Of a DNA stretch of 60,617 nucleotides, positions 51,355 through 60,281 are shown piece after piece (position 1 is the stretch's first letter; every line of letters starts with the position of its first letter). The stretch comes from CAZRCZ01 sp964598765 (GTDB taxonomy: Bacteria; Sumerlaeota; Sumerlaeia; MVZB01; JAJFLK01). Location: contig CAZRCZ010000025.1 in NCBI GenBank assembly GCA_964598765.1, positions 1-60,617 on the forward strand. The letters run 5' to 3'. A program made the position numbers and the translations under genes. The notes under the pieces were generated by a model. The model did no database searches. It was not told where the DNA came from and was given only the letters and a program-made list of their open reading frames with translations.

Positions 51355-52670
51355 CGACCATCCCCGTTGAGCCTGCTCCGCGGGCGCAGACGATTGATCT
51401 TTTTCAGGACGCGAAAATCCGGCTTGAAAAAGCGAACAAAGTTTTTCCGATGAGCGAGGACGTGCAGGAGCGGCTTCGCTACCCGAAATTTTTGCTCAGC
51501 GCCTCGATCCCCGTTCGGATGGACGATGGCTCGCTGAAGGTATTCAAGGGGTATCGTTGTCGCTACGACGACACGCGCGGACCGACGAAGGGGGGCATCC
51601 GGTTTCATCCCGACGTCAGCGCCGACGAAGTGACGACGCTGGCGTTTTGGATGACGATCAAATGCGCCGTGACGGGGATTCCCTACGGCGGCGGGAAAGG
51701 GGGGGTCGTCGTCAATCCCAAGGACTTGAGTCACAAGGAATTGGAGCGTCTCTCGCGCGGCTACATTCGCGCCTTCGCTGATTTCATCGGACCGGAGCGC
51801 GACATTCCGGCTCCCGACGTTTACACCAATGCCACGATCATGGGTTGGATGATGGACGAGTATTCGACCATCACGCGCCAATTTACTCCCGCCGTCATCA
51901 CCGGCAAACCGCTGGCCTTGGGGGGGTCGCTCGGACGCGACGAAGCGACGGCGCGCGGCGGATTCTACATTCTTCAGGAAATCGAGAAGCAACTGGGTTG
52001 GAAATCCTCGGAAAAACGCGCCTCCGTTCAGGGATTCGGCAACGCCGGGATGAATATCGCCCAGATGCTTCACGCGCGCGGCTACAAGGTTGTCGCGCTT
52101 TCGGACAGCAAGGGGGGAATTTACAAGCAGGACGGATTCGACGTTCCCTCCGTCGCCAAGGTGAAGGAGGAATCGCACAAGTTGGCGGGCGTCTATTGCA
52201 AGGATTCCATGTGCGACATGGTCGCGCATGAAAAAGTCTCCAACGAGGAGTTGCTGGAGCTTCCCGTTGATCTTCTTGTTCCGGCGGCGACCGAAAATCA
52301 GATCACCGCGGCCAATGCCGCACGGATTAAAGCCAAGGTCATTCTGGAACTCGCCAATGGTCCGACCACTTCCGAAGCCGACGCGATTTTGGAGGAAAAG
52401 AAAATTTTCGTCGTTCCCGACGTTCTCGCCAACAGCGGCGGCGTGACGGTTTCCTATTTTGAATGGGTTCAGAACAAGGCGGGGTATTACTGGACGCTCG
52501 ACGAGGTTCAACAAAAGTTGAGCCGCGTCATGGCGGACGCCTACGGCGGAATTTACGCGATCAACACCGAGAAAAAATGCGGAATGCGGACGGCGGCCTA
52601 CGTTCACGCTCTTCGCCGAATCGCCGAGGCGATTGAGGCGGGGGGAACGAAGAAATACTTTCAGGAATAA
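51345..52670 (+). CDS. gdhA: Glutamate dehydrogenase
   Basis: A 441-residue hexameric-type GDH that interconverts glutamate and 2-oxoglutarate plus ammonia. DDTRGPTKGGIRFHP, the catalytic-Lys segment IPYGGGKGGVVVNP, and PAPDVYTNATIMGWM are conserved; the dinucleotide fold begins with VQGFGNAGMNIAQML. C-terminal VPDVLANSGGVTVSYFEWVQN is typical. The coenzyme (NAD or NADP) cannot be assigned by eye. ATG 51345, with GGAAGGAA upstream, lies within the last codons of the PhyH gene; the longer frame from 51276 is a read-through of that gene. The stop precedes element G. Confidence 0.95.
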   Translation: MHLATIPVEPAPRAQTIDLFQDAKIRLEKANKVFPMSEDVQERLRYPKFLLSASIPVRMDDGSLKVFKGYRCRYDDTRGPTKGGIRFHPDVSADEVTTLAFWMTIKCAVTGIPYGGGKGGVVVNPKDLSHKELERLSRGYIRAFADFIGPERDIPAPDVYTNATIMGWMMDEYSTITRQFTPAVITGKPLALGGSLGRDEATARGGFYILQEIEKQLGWKSSEKRASVQGFGNAGMNIAQMLHARGYKVVALSDSKGGIYKQDGFDVPSVAKVKEESHKLAGVYCKDSMCDMVAHEKVSNEELLELPVDLLVPAATENQITAANAARIKAKVILELANGPTTSEADAILEEKKIFVVPDVLANSGGVTVSYFEWVQNKAGYYWTLDEVQQKLSRVMADAYGGIYAINTEKKCGMRTAAYVHALRRIAEAIEAGGTKKYFQE

Positions 52671-52673
52671 GAT

Positions 52674-52823
52674 TTCCACCACCAAGGCACCAAGTCACCA
52701 AGAAGAAATCACTCCGTTCTGTCACCGGCGAAGTTGAATGAAATCGGACGCCGGCGAGCGACCATCACCGAATAACGTAAATTTTTAATTCTTCTTGGTG
52801 TCTTGGTGACTTGGCGGTGAAAA
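52674..52823. repeat. Palindromic element G (CACCAAGG-type arms)
   Basis: Left arm 52674-52708 (TTCCACCACCAAGGCACCAA...) and right arm 52791-52823 are near-perfect inverted repeats with about 80 bases between. It lies between the converging gdhA and TMTC-like genes and encodes the end of the latter, reading SPPSHQDTKKN and the TAA stop on the minus strand. Confidence 0.9.
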
Positions 52824-54800
52824 ATCCACGTTCGGGACAACAAGGCTAGGATTGAGCCGCTCCGCCATTCGCATGTGCGGCAGGGCCTCCGATTCGCGCC
52901 CCATTTGTTTTAGCACCATTCCCAGATTGTAATGCGCCCACGCGTTCATGGGATCCAACTCCGCGGCGCGGGAAAACTGCTCCACCGCTTCGTTCAAGCG
53001 ACCCGCGCGCGCCAAAACCGAGCCGAGATTGATGATCGCCTTGAGATACTTGGGATTGAGCCGGATGGCCTCGCGGTAATGCGCGACGGCTTCATCGGTT
53101 TTCTCCCGCGCGCCCAGAAGATTGGCGAGATTGAAATGCGCGACGGCGTTGGCCGGATCGGACCTTAGCGCCGCCGAGAAATGCGCGGCGGCCTCTTCGT
53201 ATTTTCCCTGCGAGACAAGGATGTTGGCGAGATTGAAATGCGAGGAGGCCTGTTCGGACTGAAGTTCAAGTGCTTCCCTGAATTTCTCCGCGGCCTTTTC
53301 AACCTGCCCCATGTGCAGAAGCGTCGAGCCGATGTTCGCTATCGCGTCGGCGTAATCCGGCCTGATTTTGAGCGCGTCCTGAAAATTGCTGATCGCCGAT
53401 TCGTAATGACCGAGATTCATCTCCACCATGCCCAAACCGAGCCAAGCTTCGGCAAGGTCGGGCTTGAGGGCGAGAGCTTTGCGCTCGTGTTCGACCGCTT
53501 CGTCGTATTTGCCCTGCGTCGTCAGCTCGACCGCCAAATCGGCGTGGGCGATCCATGCGCCGGGATTCTTTCCGAGCGTGTGCGTCCATAACGTTACCGG
53601 ATCATGATAAATTCCTACGTGCATGAAGGTCAGGACGAACAAAATTGCCAAGACAAGCGCGGCTGGGATCGTCGCCGGCCTGCCCATTTTGATTCCGATT
53701 TGTGAAGACACTCCGCTGATCCAAGCGATGATTCCCATGCACGCCAAATACTGCCAATGGTCGGCGACGTAAGAATACCGGCTGAAGAACATTTTGAAAA
53801 AATTAAGAACAGGAAAGAGAGACAAGATGAAAACGGCAAGAGCGTAAAGGAGATCGTTCTTGCTCCTCCGCTTGTGTGCCCAATAAAGAAGAAGAGCGGT
53901 TCCAATCATCAAACCAATCAGAAGAACAACGTCAAAGCCGAGACGGTCTCCGACCGGCTTGCGCGGATAAATGAACGTCAAGTTCGCGGGCCACATCAAC
54001 TTGAACAAATAGAACCATGCGCATCGCGCCGCCAGAAGAACACGCTCCGGCAGAGTTTCGTCCCAATCGCGCAAGGTTGAGATCTGCTTGCGGTGAAAAA
54101 AGATCGTCAATCCCCCCATCCCCGCCGAAAGCGCAAAGAACGGCAGAAAGCGAAAGAGTGATTTCGGATTCCAAGATTTTCCAAGCCAGCCATGCAGGAT
54201 CAGAAGAACGAAGGGAAACGTTACTGTCGAGGTCTTGCTCAAAAGCGCGAGAAGAAACAGCGCCAACGAAAAAGAATAATCTTTCTTTCGCGCCATTTGC
54301 TCGAATCGGATGAACGCGAGCAACGCGAGCAGATAAAACAACCCCGATTGCGTGTTCTTCAATTCCGTCACCCACGCGACCGATTGCGCGTTGACCGGAT
54401 GGAGGGCAAAAATCGCTCCGCTCAGCCACGCTCCTCCGATCCTCAACGCGCTTAGCAATTTCCAGAGAAGCAAGGCATTGACGACGTGCAGGACGATGTT
54501 GACTTGATGATAAGGCGTCGGTCTCAAATCCCAGAGACGCCGTTCGATCCAGAAGGAGGTCGAGGTCAACGGGTAATAGAAGACTTCCTTTACCCAAAGC
54601 TCCCTCAACCCTCCGGGCCGAACCATCATCGGATTTTGCGCGAAATGATTTTCGTCGTCCCAAATGAACTTCGCGTTCACGGCGGGCCAATACGCCGCAA
54701 TTGTCAGAGCGGCGATGGCCACGGCTCCGAGATAAGGCATAAGCGTTTCCGGCCTTTTCTCAATTGCGCGTTCCTCGCCTATGTCCACCCCAACTTCCAT
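52785..54800 (-). CDS. TMTC-like membrane protein with TPR domain
   Basis: A 671-residue protein. The N-terminal 430 residues hold about ten to twelve membrane helices of GT-C type: NAKFIWDDENHFAQNP is the characteristic DD loop after helix 1, and ALHPVNAQSVAWVTELKN another conserved loop. Residues about 440-650 are six or more TPRs (NPGAWIAHADLAVELTTQGKYDEAVEHERKALALKPD is the first, given as two parts). TMTC proteins transfer mannose or similar sugars from a lipid donor to proteins; the bacterial substrate is unknown. The last 11 residues come from repeat element G, so the native tail has been replaced or extended. Confidence 0.85.
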   Translation of the reverse strand: MEVGVDIGEERAIEKRPETLMPYLGAVAIAALTIAAYWPAVNAKFIWDDENHFAQNPMMVRPGGLRELWVKEVFYYPLTSTSFWIERRLWDLRPTPYHQVNIVLHVVNALLLWKLLSALRIGGAWLSGAIFALHPVNAQSVAWVTELKNTQSGLFYLLALLAFIRFEQMARKKDYSFSLALFLLALLSKTSTVTFPFVLLILHGWLGKSWNPKSLFRFLPFFALSAGMGGLTIFFHRKQISTLRDWDETLPERVLLAARCAWFYLFKLMWPANLTFIYPRKPVGDRLGFDVVLLIGLMIGTALLLYWAHKRRSKNDLLYALAVFILSLFPVLNFFKMFFSRYSYVADHWQYLACMGIIAWISGVSSQIGIKMGRPATIPAALVLAILFVLTFMHVGIYHDPVTLWTHTLGKNPGAWIAHADLAVELTTQGKYDEAVEHERKALALKPDLAEAWLGLGMVEMNLGHYESAISNFQDALKIRPDYADAIANIGSTLLHMGQVEKAAEKFREALELQSEQASSHFNLANILVSQGKYEEAAAHFSAALRSDPANAVAHFNLANLLGAREKTDEAVAHYREAIRLNPKYLKAIINLGSVLARAGRLNEAVEQFSRAAELDPMNAWAHYNLGMVLKQMGRESEALPHMRMAERLNPSLVVPNVDFSPPSHQDTKKN

Positions 54801-54870
54801 TGCTTGCTCTTACTCTTACGTTTGCTTCTGCTCTTAATCTTAATCGTAATCCTAATCCTAAGCTTAATCT
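54801..54870. repeat. Degenerate hexamer repeat tract
   Basis: Tandem GCTCTTACT/CTTAATCxTAATC-like units on +, mirroring the GAGCAA tracts elsewhere, lie exactly between the TMTC-like gene start and the rnr stop. The TAA of rnr (54864-54866) is inside the tract. Confidence 0.75.
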
Positions 54871-56921
54871 CTCCGCCGTCTCATTCCGCGCTTTTTGCGG
54901 ACTGCTTCCTTTCTCACCAAAATCAAGTCCATTTCTCCGGCCAATACATCAATCCGCTCGATTTGGACCTTGACCTGATCACCCAGCGCGTAAGCCCGTC
55001 CACTCCTTCGCCCGTAGAAGGCCATTCCAGCCTCGTCCAAATCGTAATAGTCGTCTTCCAAAGTTCGGATGGGGACAAATCCCTCGACGGGATGATCGAG
55101 CAACTCGACGAAAAATCCGCGATTGATTAACCCCGAAATGAATCCCTCGAAAATGTCGCCGAGAAATCGCCGCATGAATTCGCAGGAAATGATTTTTTGC
55201 GCGTCCCGCTCGATCCGTTGCGAGCGTTCCTCGCGTGAGGAGGCGTGCCGCCCCCACTCCGTCAAAGATTCAGCGGCTTCGGATTGCTCCCCATCTTTTC
55301 CTCGACCCAACAACGACTTGACCGCCCGATGAACCAGCAAATCGGGATAGCGCCGGATCGGCGAGGTAAAATGACAATAACACGCGCTCGCCAAACCGAA
55401 ATGGCCAACATTGCCGGGCTGATAATGCGCCCGCATCATGGAGCGAAGAATCAATCGCTGAACAATTTCACCCGCCGGATGCTCCTTCGCCTTGATGATC
55501 GCCGCTTGGAGTTGTTCTTGCGTCATGCTTCCTTTGTGCGGCAACACGACGCCGAATCGAGCCAAGGCCGGAGCCAAGGTCCGCAATTTGCTTTCCGCCG
55601 GAGCCTCGTGGACGCGATAGAGAAACGGAACGGCGTTCTGCGCCAGCTCGCGCGCGACCGCTTCATTGGCCGAAAGCATTAAGTCCTCGATGAGCCGGTG
55701 ACTTTCGAATCGCGTTTTGCGCCGCACGCCGGCGACGATCCCTTCGGCATCGAAAAGAATTTCGGTTTCCGGCAATTCGAGGTCCAACGCGCCGCGTTGC
55801 AGTCGCGCCGCCAGCAACGCCGCCGCGATCTTGCGGAATTCCAGAAGGTCCTCGCGCAAATTCTCCGGAACGGCGGGGATTGGATACGGCGAATGTTGAA
55901 TTCCGTCCGCGTCATCAAAAAGCCCCTGAACCTCCTCGTAGGTGAATCGCCGCGCCGAGTGAATCACGCTTTCACTGAGTTCAACGCCGCTGACGTTTCC
56001 GCGCCGATCCACGTCAAACACGGCGCTCATCGTCAGACGGTCCTCGTCGGGGCGCAGACTGCAAAGATCGTTGGACAGCGCCTCGGGCAACATCGGAATC
56101 ACGCGATCCACCGGATAAATCGAGGTCGCGCGCTCGTAGGCCTCCGCTTCAATTTTCGATCCGGCGTGGACGTAGTGCGCGACATCGGCGATGTGGACCG
56201 CGACACGCCAGCCCTCGTGTCGCCGCGCGACGAGCGAAACGGCGTCGTCGAAATCCTTGGCCGTCGCGGGATCAATCGTCACGACTCGGTCGGATCGGAA
56301 ATCGCGCCGCCGATCCAATTCATGCGGCGAAATCCTGCGTTTGAGGATTTCTTGAGCCTCATCCTCGACCTCCGAAGGAAATTCCTCGTAAACGCCATCC
56401 TCGCGGATCAAAAGCAGAATCGGAAGCCGCTCATCCTTTTCCGTGCCGAGGACCTCAACTAACTTCCCGGTCAAGGGAACGTTCGGAAATTCCGACCAAG
56501 ATTGAATCTCGACGACGACCCACGCGCCGTTGGGAACTTCCTCATTGGAGAACCGCCGATGAATTTCAATCAATCGGCGGATTTTTCGATTTTTCGGCGC
56601 GACGAGCAAAATTTTTCCCGTCCGACGAAGTTGCCCGACAATTTTTCGATTGGCGTGACGGAGAACCCGCTCGATCCGTCCTTCCGGCGCGCGATCGGCG
56701 CGATGACGCAGGACCACGACGCGCACTTGATCGCCATGGAGCGCCGCGCCGCTCGCTTCCGCCGCAACAAAAACGTCTCCCAAGCCGGGCGATTCCAAGA
56801 CGACAAATCCGCCCCGCTCGCGGGCGGATTGGAACACGCCGTCGTAGCTGTCGCCGACCTTCAAGGCCGGCGCGTTTTGGTCCTCTCGCTCACGAGACAT
56901 TTGCTTGGTATGCCGTCCCAT
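54864..56921 (-). CDS. rnr: Ribonuclease R (RNase II/VacB family)
   Basis: A 685-residue 3'-5' exoribonuclease that degrades structured RNA. Two cold-shock/OB domains come first, then the RNB domain with VVTIDPATAKDFDDAVSL (the D-x5-D-D metal Asp set), HIADVAHYV, YPVDRVIPMLPEALSNDLCSL and FTSPIRRYPDLLVHRA. An S1 domain follows at about 600-670 (FEGFISGLINRGFFVEL). The C-terminus is basic. It is shorter than E. coli RNase R (about 813) because the N-terminal helix-turn-helix domain is lacking. The start at 56921 has an alternative ATG seven codons on. Confidence 0.93.
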   Translation of the reverse strand: MGRHTKQMSREREDQNAPALKVGDSYDGVFQSARERGGFVVLESPGLGDVFVAAEASGAALHGDQVRVVVLRHRADRAPEGRIERVLRHANRKIVGQLRRTGKILLVAPKNRKIRRLIEIHRRFSNEEVPNGAWVVVEIQSWSEFPNVPLTGKLVEVLGTEKDERLPILLLIREDGVYEEFPSEVEDEAQEILKRRISPHELDRRRDFRSDRVVTIDPATAKDFDDAVSLVARRHEGWRVAVHIADVAHYVHAGSKIEAEAYERATSIYPVDRVIPMLPEALSNDLCSLRPDEDRLTMSAVFDVDRRGNVSGVELSESVIHSARRFTYEEVQGLFDDADGIQHSPYPIPAVPENLREDLLEFRKIAAALLAARLQRGALDLELPETEILFDAEGIVAGVRRKTRFESHRLIEDLMLSANEAVARELAQNAVPFLYRVHEAPAESKLRTLAPALARFGVVLPHKGSMTQEQLQAAIIKAKEHPAGEIVQRLILRSMMRAHYQPGNVGHFGLASACYCHFTSPIRRYPDLLVHRAVKSLLGRGKDGEQSEAAESLTEWGRHASSREERSQRIERDAQKIISCEFMRRFLGDIFEGFISGLINRGFFVELLDHPVEGFVPIRTLEDDYYDLDEAGMAFYGRRSGRAYALGDQVKVQIERIDVLAGEMDLILVRKEAVRKKRGMRRRRD

Positions 56922-56967
56922 CGTGACGATTCGATCAAAATTTCGACGGGTTCGCCAGTTCGGCGAT

Positions 56968-57074
56968 TTTGAACCGCAAAGACGCCAAGAACGCCAAGAG
57001 GATTATCAAGCCGCATTTGCCGTCGGAAATTATTCGCGAGCAAACTTGGCGCTCTTGGCGCCTTGGCTGTTTCT
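56968..57074. repeat. Palindromic element H (CGCCAAGA-type arms)
   Basis: Left arm 56968-57001 (TTTGAACCGCAAAGACGCCA...) and right arm 57043-57074 (AACTTGGCGCTCTTGGCGCC...) are inverted repeats; the arm unit is CGCCAAGA with a nine-base period. It fills the gap between rnr and the NtrC-type gene. Confidence 0.85.
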
Positions 57075-57086
57075 CTTCCTAAAGGA

Positions 57087-58973
57087 TTACGTTTCGATCC
57101 CGTATTGGCGCATCTTGCGCCAGAGGGTCGTGCGGTGGACGTTGAGGAGTTGCGCCGCGTGACCGATGTTCCCGCCGGCCTGTTGAAGCGCGTTCCGAAT
57201 CCGTTGCTTCTCGTCCGTTTCCGATTCCACCGGCGGCGCGAAAGAAATCGGATCGGGTTTCGCGGGAGATTCAAGTGAAGCGCGCCTTCCGACCTGCGGC
57301 TCTCCCGGATCGAGAGTCGCCGAGGAGGTGGCAAGCTGGAAAGCCTTCGCGATTCCGGACTTGGGTTGCCCGCTCATAACCGGCGGCAGATCGGGCTTGG
57401 TGATCGTCGGACCCTGCGCGACGACAAACGCGCGCTCCAAGACGTGTCGAAGTTCCCGCACGTTCCCCGGCCAGTTGTATTCGGCCAGCGCGCGCATGGC
57501 GTCCTGAGAAACAAAGCGAATCGCCTTGTTGAATTTCTGATTGAATTCCCGCCGAAAAGCCTCGACCAAAAGCGGCAGGTCTCCCGGACGCTCGGCCAGT
57601 GGCGGAACGTAAATTCGCACGACGTTGATACGGAAGAAAAGGTCCTCGCGGAATTTTCCCTCCGCCACCAACTTTTCGAGGTCCTTGTTCGTCGCGCAAA
57701 GGATGCGCACGTCCACCGAAACGGGGCGATCTTGCCCGACCGGCTCAATTTGACCGGAATCGAGCGCGCGCAATAATTTGCTTTGGAATGATTCGCTCGT
57801 GTCGCCGATCTCGTCCAGGAAAAGCGTGCCGCCGTCGGCCTCGCGGAATCGCCCCTTACGCGGAGCGATCGCGCCGGTGAACGCGCCGCGAACGTGGCCG
57901 AAAAGCTCGCTTTCCAAAATTTCGCTCGATAGCGCGGTGCAGTTGACCGCGATGAACGGCTTGTTCGCCCGCGCCGATTCGGCATGGATCGCCCGTGCGA
58001 CGACTTCCTTCCCTGCCCCCGTCGGACCGGTGATGAGGACCGAGGTCGGCAGAGGCGCGACGCGCCGGATCAACTCGCACATCTCCAAAATCGCCGGATC
58101 GCGCCCGATGATCCCGTGAAACGCGACGGCCCGAATTTCGCCCGACGGCTTGGTCGGGCTGACGTCGCGCAACGTCAATATCCAATGCGGTTGATCGTTC
58201 CCTTCGACCGCAGATTCACTTTTGAATCTGGAAAGATTGAAAAGGAACAGGCGCTCAGGATGATTTGGCGATTCGGCCTCGACATAGAGATTTTGAATGG
58301 GTTCCCCCTTGCGCGAGATTTCCCGCGCCGAATCGGCCAGATGCGTCGAAAGAGGCGCCAAGATTTCCTCAATCGGCCGCCCGATCAACTTTTCATCCGG
58401 TCCAAATCCCAATAGATCGCGCGCCTGCGGATTGATCTCCACCACCTTTCCTTCCTCGCTTAGGGTGGCAAAGATGGACTCGGGCATTTGGTCGTGGATT
58501 TGCTCCAGATGCGCGAGCCGAAGACGCAATTCCTCAGTGAGCCGCGCATTTTCGCGCAGAAGTTGAACCTGCCGGATCGCGTTGCGGACCTGTTGGGGAA
58601 GGATCGTCTGCAAGGCGTCTTGCGGCTCCTTGAAAATGTAATCCATCACCTTGAGCCGGACCGCCTGCGCCGCCGCTTCGGGATTGCGCGAGCCGGTCAG
58701 GATGATGACGCCCGTGTCGGCCAGAAAATCCTTCGCCTCCTTGACCAACTCAATGCCGTCCATGCGCGGCATGTTCAGATCGCATACGACCAAATCAAAT
58801 TTTTCTTTTTTCAGAAGCTCAAGCGCCGCCTCGCCGTCGTGCGATTCGGTGATGGCGTAGGGATGCCCCTCTTTTTCGATCAAGCGGCGGAAGATCCGGC
58901 GGTCATGCTCGCTGTCTTCGACCAAAAGGATGCGGGGAAATGTTGGATTTGCGGTCTCAGTGTTTTCCGTCAC
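57087..58973 (-). CDS. Sigma-54-dependent NtrC-type response regulator
   Basis: A 628-residue transcription activator: receiver (residues 14-130) with phospho-acceptor Asp65 in VVCDLNMPRMDG; a PAS-like domain at about 160-260 (MPESIFATLSEEGKVVEINPQARDLLGFG in outline); AAA+ sigma-54 interaction domain with Walker A TGPTGAGKEVVARAIH, the GAFTGA loop, Walker B GGTLFLDEIGD and NWPGNVRELRHVLERA; and a Fis-type helix-turn-helix at the C-terminus (NIGHAAQLLNVHRTTLWRKMRQYG). It activates RpoN promoters upon phosphorylation. No cognate histidine kinase is in the window. It overlaps the upstream receiver gene by 17 bases. Confidence 0.94.
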   Translation of the reverse strand: MTENTETANPTFPRILLVEDSEHDRRIFRRLIEKEGHPYAITESHDGEAALELLKKEKFDLVVCDLNMPRMDGIELVKEAKDFLADTGVIILTGSRNPEAAAQAVRLKVMDYIFKEPQDALQTILPQQVRNAIRQVQLLRENARLTEELRLRLAHLEQIHDQMPESIFATLSEEGKVVEINPQARDLLGFGPDEKLIGRPIEEILAPLSTHLADSAREISRKGEPIQNLYVEAESPNHPERLFLFNLSRFKSESAVEGNDQPHWILTLRDVSPTKPSGEIRAVAFHGIIGRDPAILEMCELIRRVAPLPTSVLITGPTGAGKEVVARAIHAESARANKPFIAVNCTALSSEILESELFGHVRGAFTGAIAPRKGRFREADGGTLFLDEIGDTSESFQSKLLRALDSGQIEPVGQDRPVSVDVRILCATNKDLEKLVAEGKFREDLFFRINVVRIYVPPLAERPGDLPLLVEAFRREFNQKFNKAIRFVSQDAMRALAEYNWPGNVRELRHVLERAFVVAQGPTITKPDLPPVMSGQPKSGIAKAFQLATSSATLDPGEPQVGRRASLESPAKPDPISFAPPVESETDEKQRIRNALQQAGGNIGHAAQLLNVHRTTLWRKMRQYGIET

Positions 58974-59427
58974 CGGGAGCCTCCGGCAATTCCACCAGCT
59001 CCCAGAAGACGTTGAAGGCCGTGAGCGCCTTGGCCAGATTTTCCATCCCGACCGGTTTGGTCAGGTAGGCATTGGCCCCCAGATCGTAGGAGTGAACCTT
59101 GTCTTCCTCGCGGGTGGAAGTCGTCAGCATGATTACCGGCATTCGCTTGAGGATCGGCGTCTCTTTCACCCGGCGCAGGATTTCAAATCCGTCGAGTTTC
59201 GGCAAATTGATGTCCAACAAGAGAACACCGGCCTGCGGATAAGTCCGCCGGTCGGCGTATCGGCCCTGTCCCATCAGGTATTCCATGCACTCGGCTCCGT
59301 CGGTGACAATCATCAAGGGATTGTGGATGCCATGCTTTTCCCAAACCCGGCGCACCGCACGGATGTCATGTTCGCTGTCTTCAGCCATGAGAATCACGAG
59401 CGGTTTAACGGGCATTCCGAGGAGCAT
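58957..59427 (-). CDS. Single-domain response regulator (CheY-like)
   Basis: A 156-residue stand-alone receiver. Acidic residues AEDSEHD, phospho-acceptor Asp72 in LLLDINLPKLDG, Thr in MLTTSTRE, and Lys in AYLTKPVG are all conserved. This type (with HSYDLGANAYLTKPV) is common next to PAS kinases as a phosphorelay intermediate. Its end overlaps the NtrC-type gene by 17 bases, so the two are made together. Start at 59427 or the ATG four codons on; no kinase gene is in view. Confidence 0.92.
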   Translation of the reverse strand: MLLGMPVKPLVILMAEDSEHDIRAVRRVWEKHGIHNPLMIVTDGAECMEYLMGQGRYADRRTYPQAGVLLLDINLPKLDGFEILRRVKETPILKRMPVIMLTTSTREEDKVHSYDLGANAYLTKPVGMENLAKALTAFNVFWELVELPEAPGDGKH

Positions 59428-59513
59428 GTTAGTTCGTCCGGTCGTGATTTACAAGATGATCGTCGGAGGGAGCGCTGGGAAGGAGGGACAAGTCCATATT
59501 CAAATCCGTCCTT

Positions 59514-59585
59514 TTCTTGCTCTTGCTCTGTCCATTGAATCCCACCTAAAGAGCAAGACTAAGAGCAAGAGCAAGAGCAAGAAAA
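59514..59585. repeat. Hexamer repeat hairpin (GAGCAA type)
   Basis: Left arm TTCTTGCTCTTGCTCT (59514-59529) and right arm AGAGCAAGACTAAGAGCAAG... (59550-59585) are complementary, giving a hairpin with a 20-base loop. It lies between the receiver gene start and the end of the second Cys-containing secreted protein gene. Confidence 0.8.
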
Positions 59586-59636
59586 TGCAAGGGTTAAAAG
59601 GAATGGGCCACAGAGCCGCCCACTCAAGGATCGGCG

Positions 59637-60281
59637 CTACTTGGCTTTCTTCGCTTCCTTCACCTCGCAATGCTTCGCCGTTGTTTCCACCATTTCCGGA
59701 CATCCCTTCATCATGTCGCGCAGTTCGGCCACGGCCTTTTTGTGTTTGTCCCATCCGTTGAGGATGTATTTCTTGCGCGCGCCGTATTTCTGCGAGATGG
59801 ATGCCGCACTGTCATGCATGGAGTGAATCTTGCCGACGATCTCCCGGCAATTGGCGAGGCATTTGTCGAATTGCGCCTTTTCCTCGTCGGTCGCCGTTCC
59901 GCTCTCGACTTTGGCGTCAACCAAATCCTCAAGCGCCCCGATGCAACCGCTCATCGTCGTCTGAAGACCGGCAATGTCGGCCATGTGCCGATCCCATGAG
60001 ATCGAGCCTTTGAACATTTTCTCAAAGCCGTCCTTGTCTTCTTCCAGTTTTGCTTCGCTGATTTCCTTGGCCATCTGCTCGGATTTCTTTTGGGCCTCGG
60101 TTACGCCCTTCTTGATGGCTTCGATCTTTTTGGCGAGCAGGTCGGCCCCTTTCGGCTCGTCGGCCTTCTTGGCCTCTTGCGAGAACGTGGATGCCGTCGC
60201 GCAACAGAGGAAGAATACGGCGCAAATTCCTCCGATTACGCTTGCCTTTCGCGCCGCCTTTGGCTTCAACTCGTGTAACAT
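59637..60281 (-). CDS. Secreted Cys-containing helical protein, copy 2 of 2
   Basis: A 214-residue exported protein (hydrophobic region about residues 14-32, cleavage near TFSQ) and a close paralogue of the protein at 522-1178. All five mature cysteines are conserved (SGCIGAL, CLANC, KGCP, KHCEV), as are ADLLAKKIEAIKKGV, MFKGSISWDRH and GARKKYILNGW. The start MLHELKPKA at 60281 gives a proper leader; the longer frame to 60479 runs into upstream repeats. Function unknown. The regular Cys pattern suggests a disulfide-bonded or metal-binding helical bundle. Confidence 0.85.
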   Translation of the reverse strand: MLHELKPKAARKASVIGGICAVFFLCCATASTFSQEAKKADEPKGADLLAKKIEAIKKGVTEAQKKSEQMAKEISEAKLEEDKDGFEKMFKGSISWDRHMADIAGLQTTMSGCIGALEDLVDAKVESGTATDEEKAQFDKCLANCREIVGKIHSMHDSAASISQKYGARKKYILNGWDKHKKAVAELRDMMKGCPEMVETTAKHCEVKEAKKAK

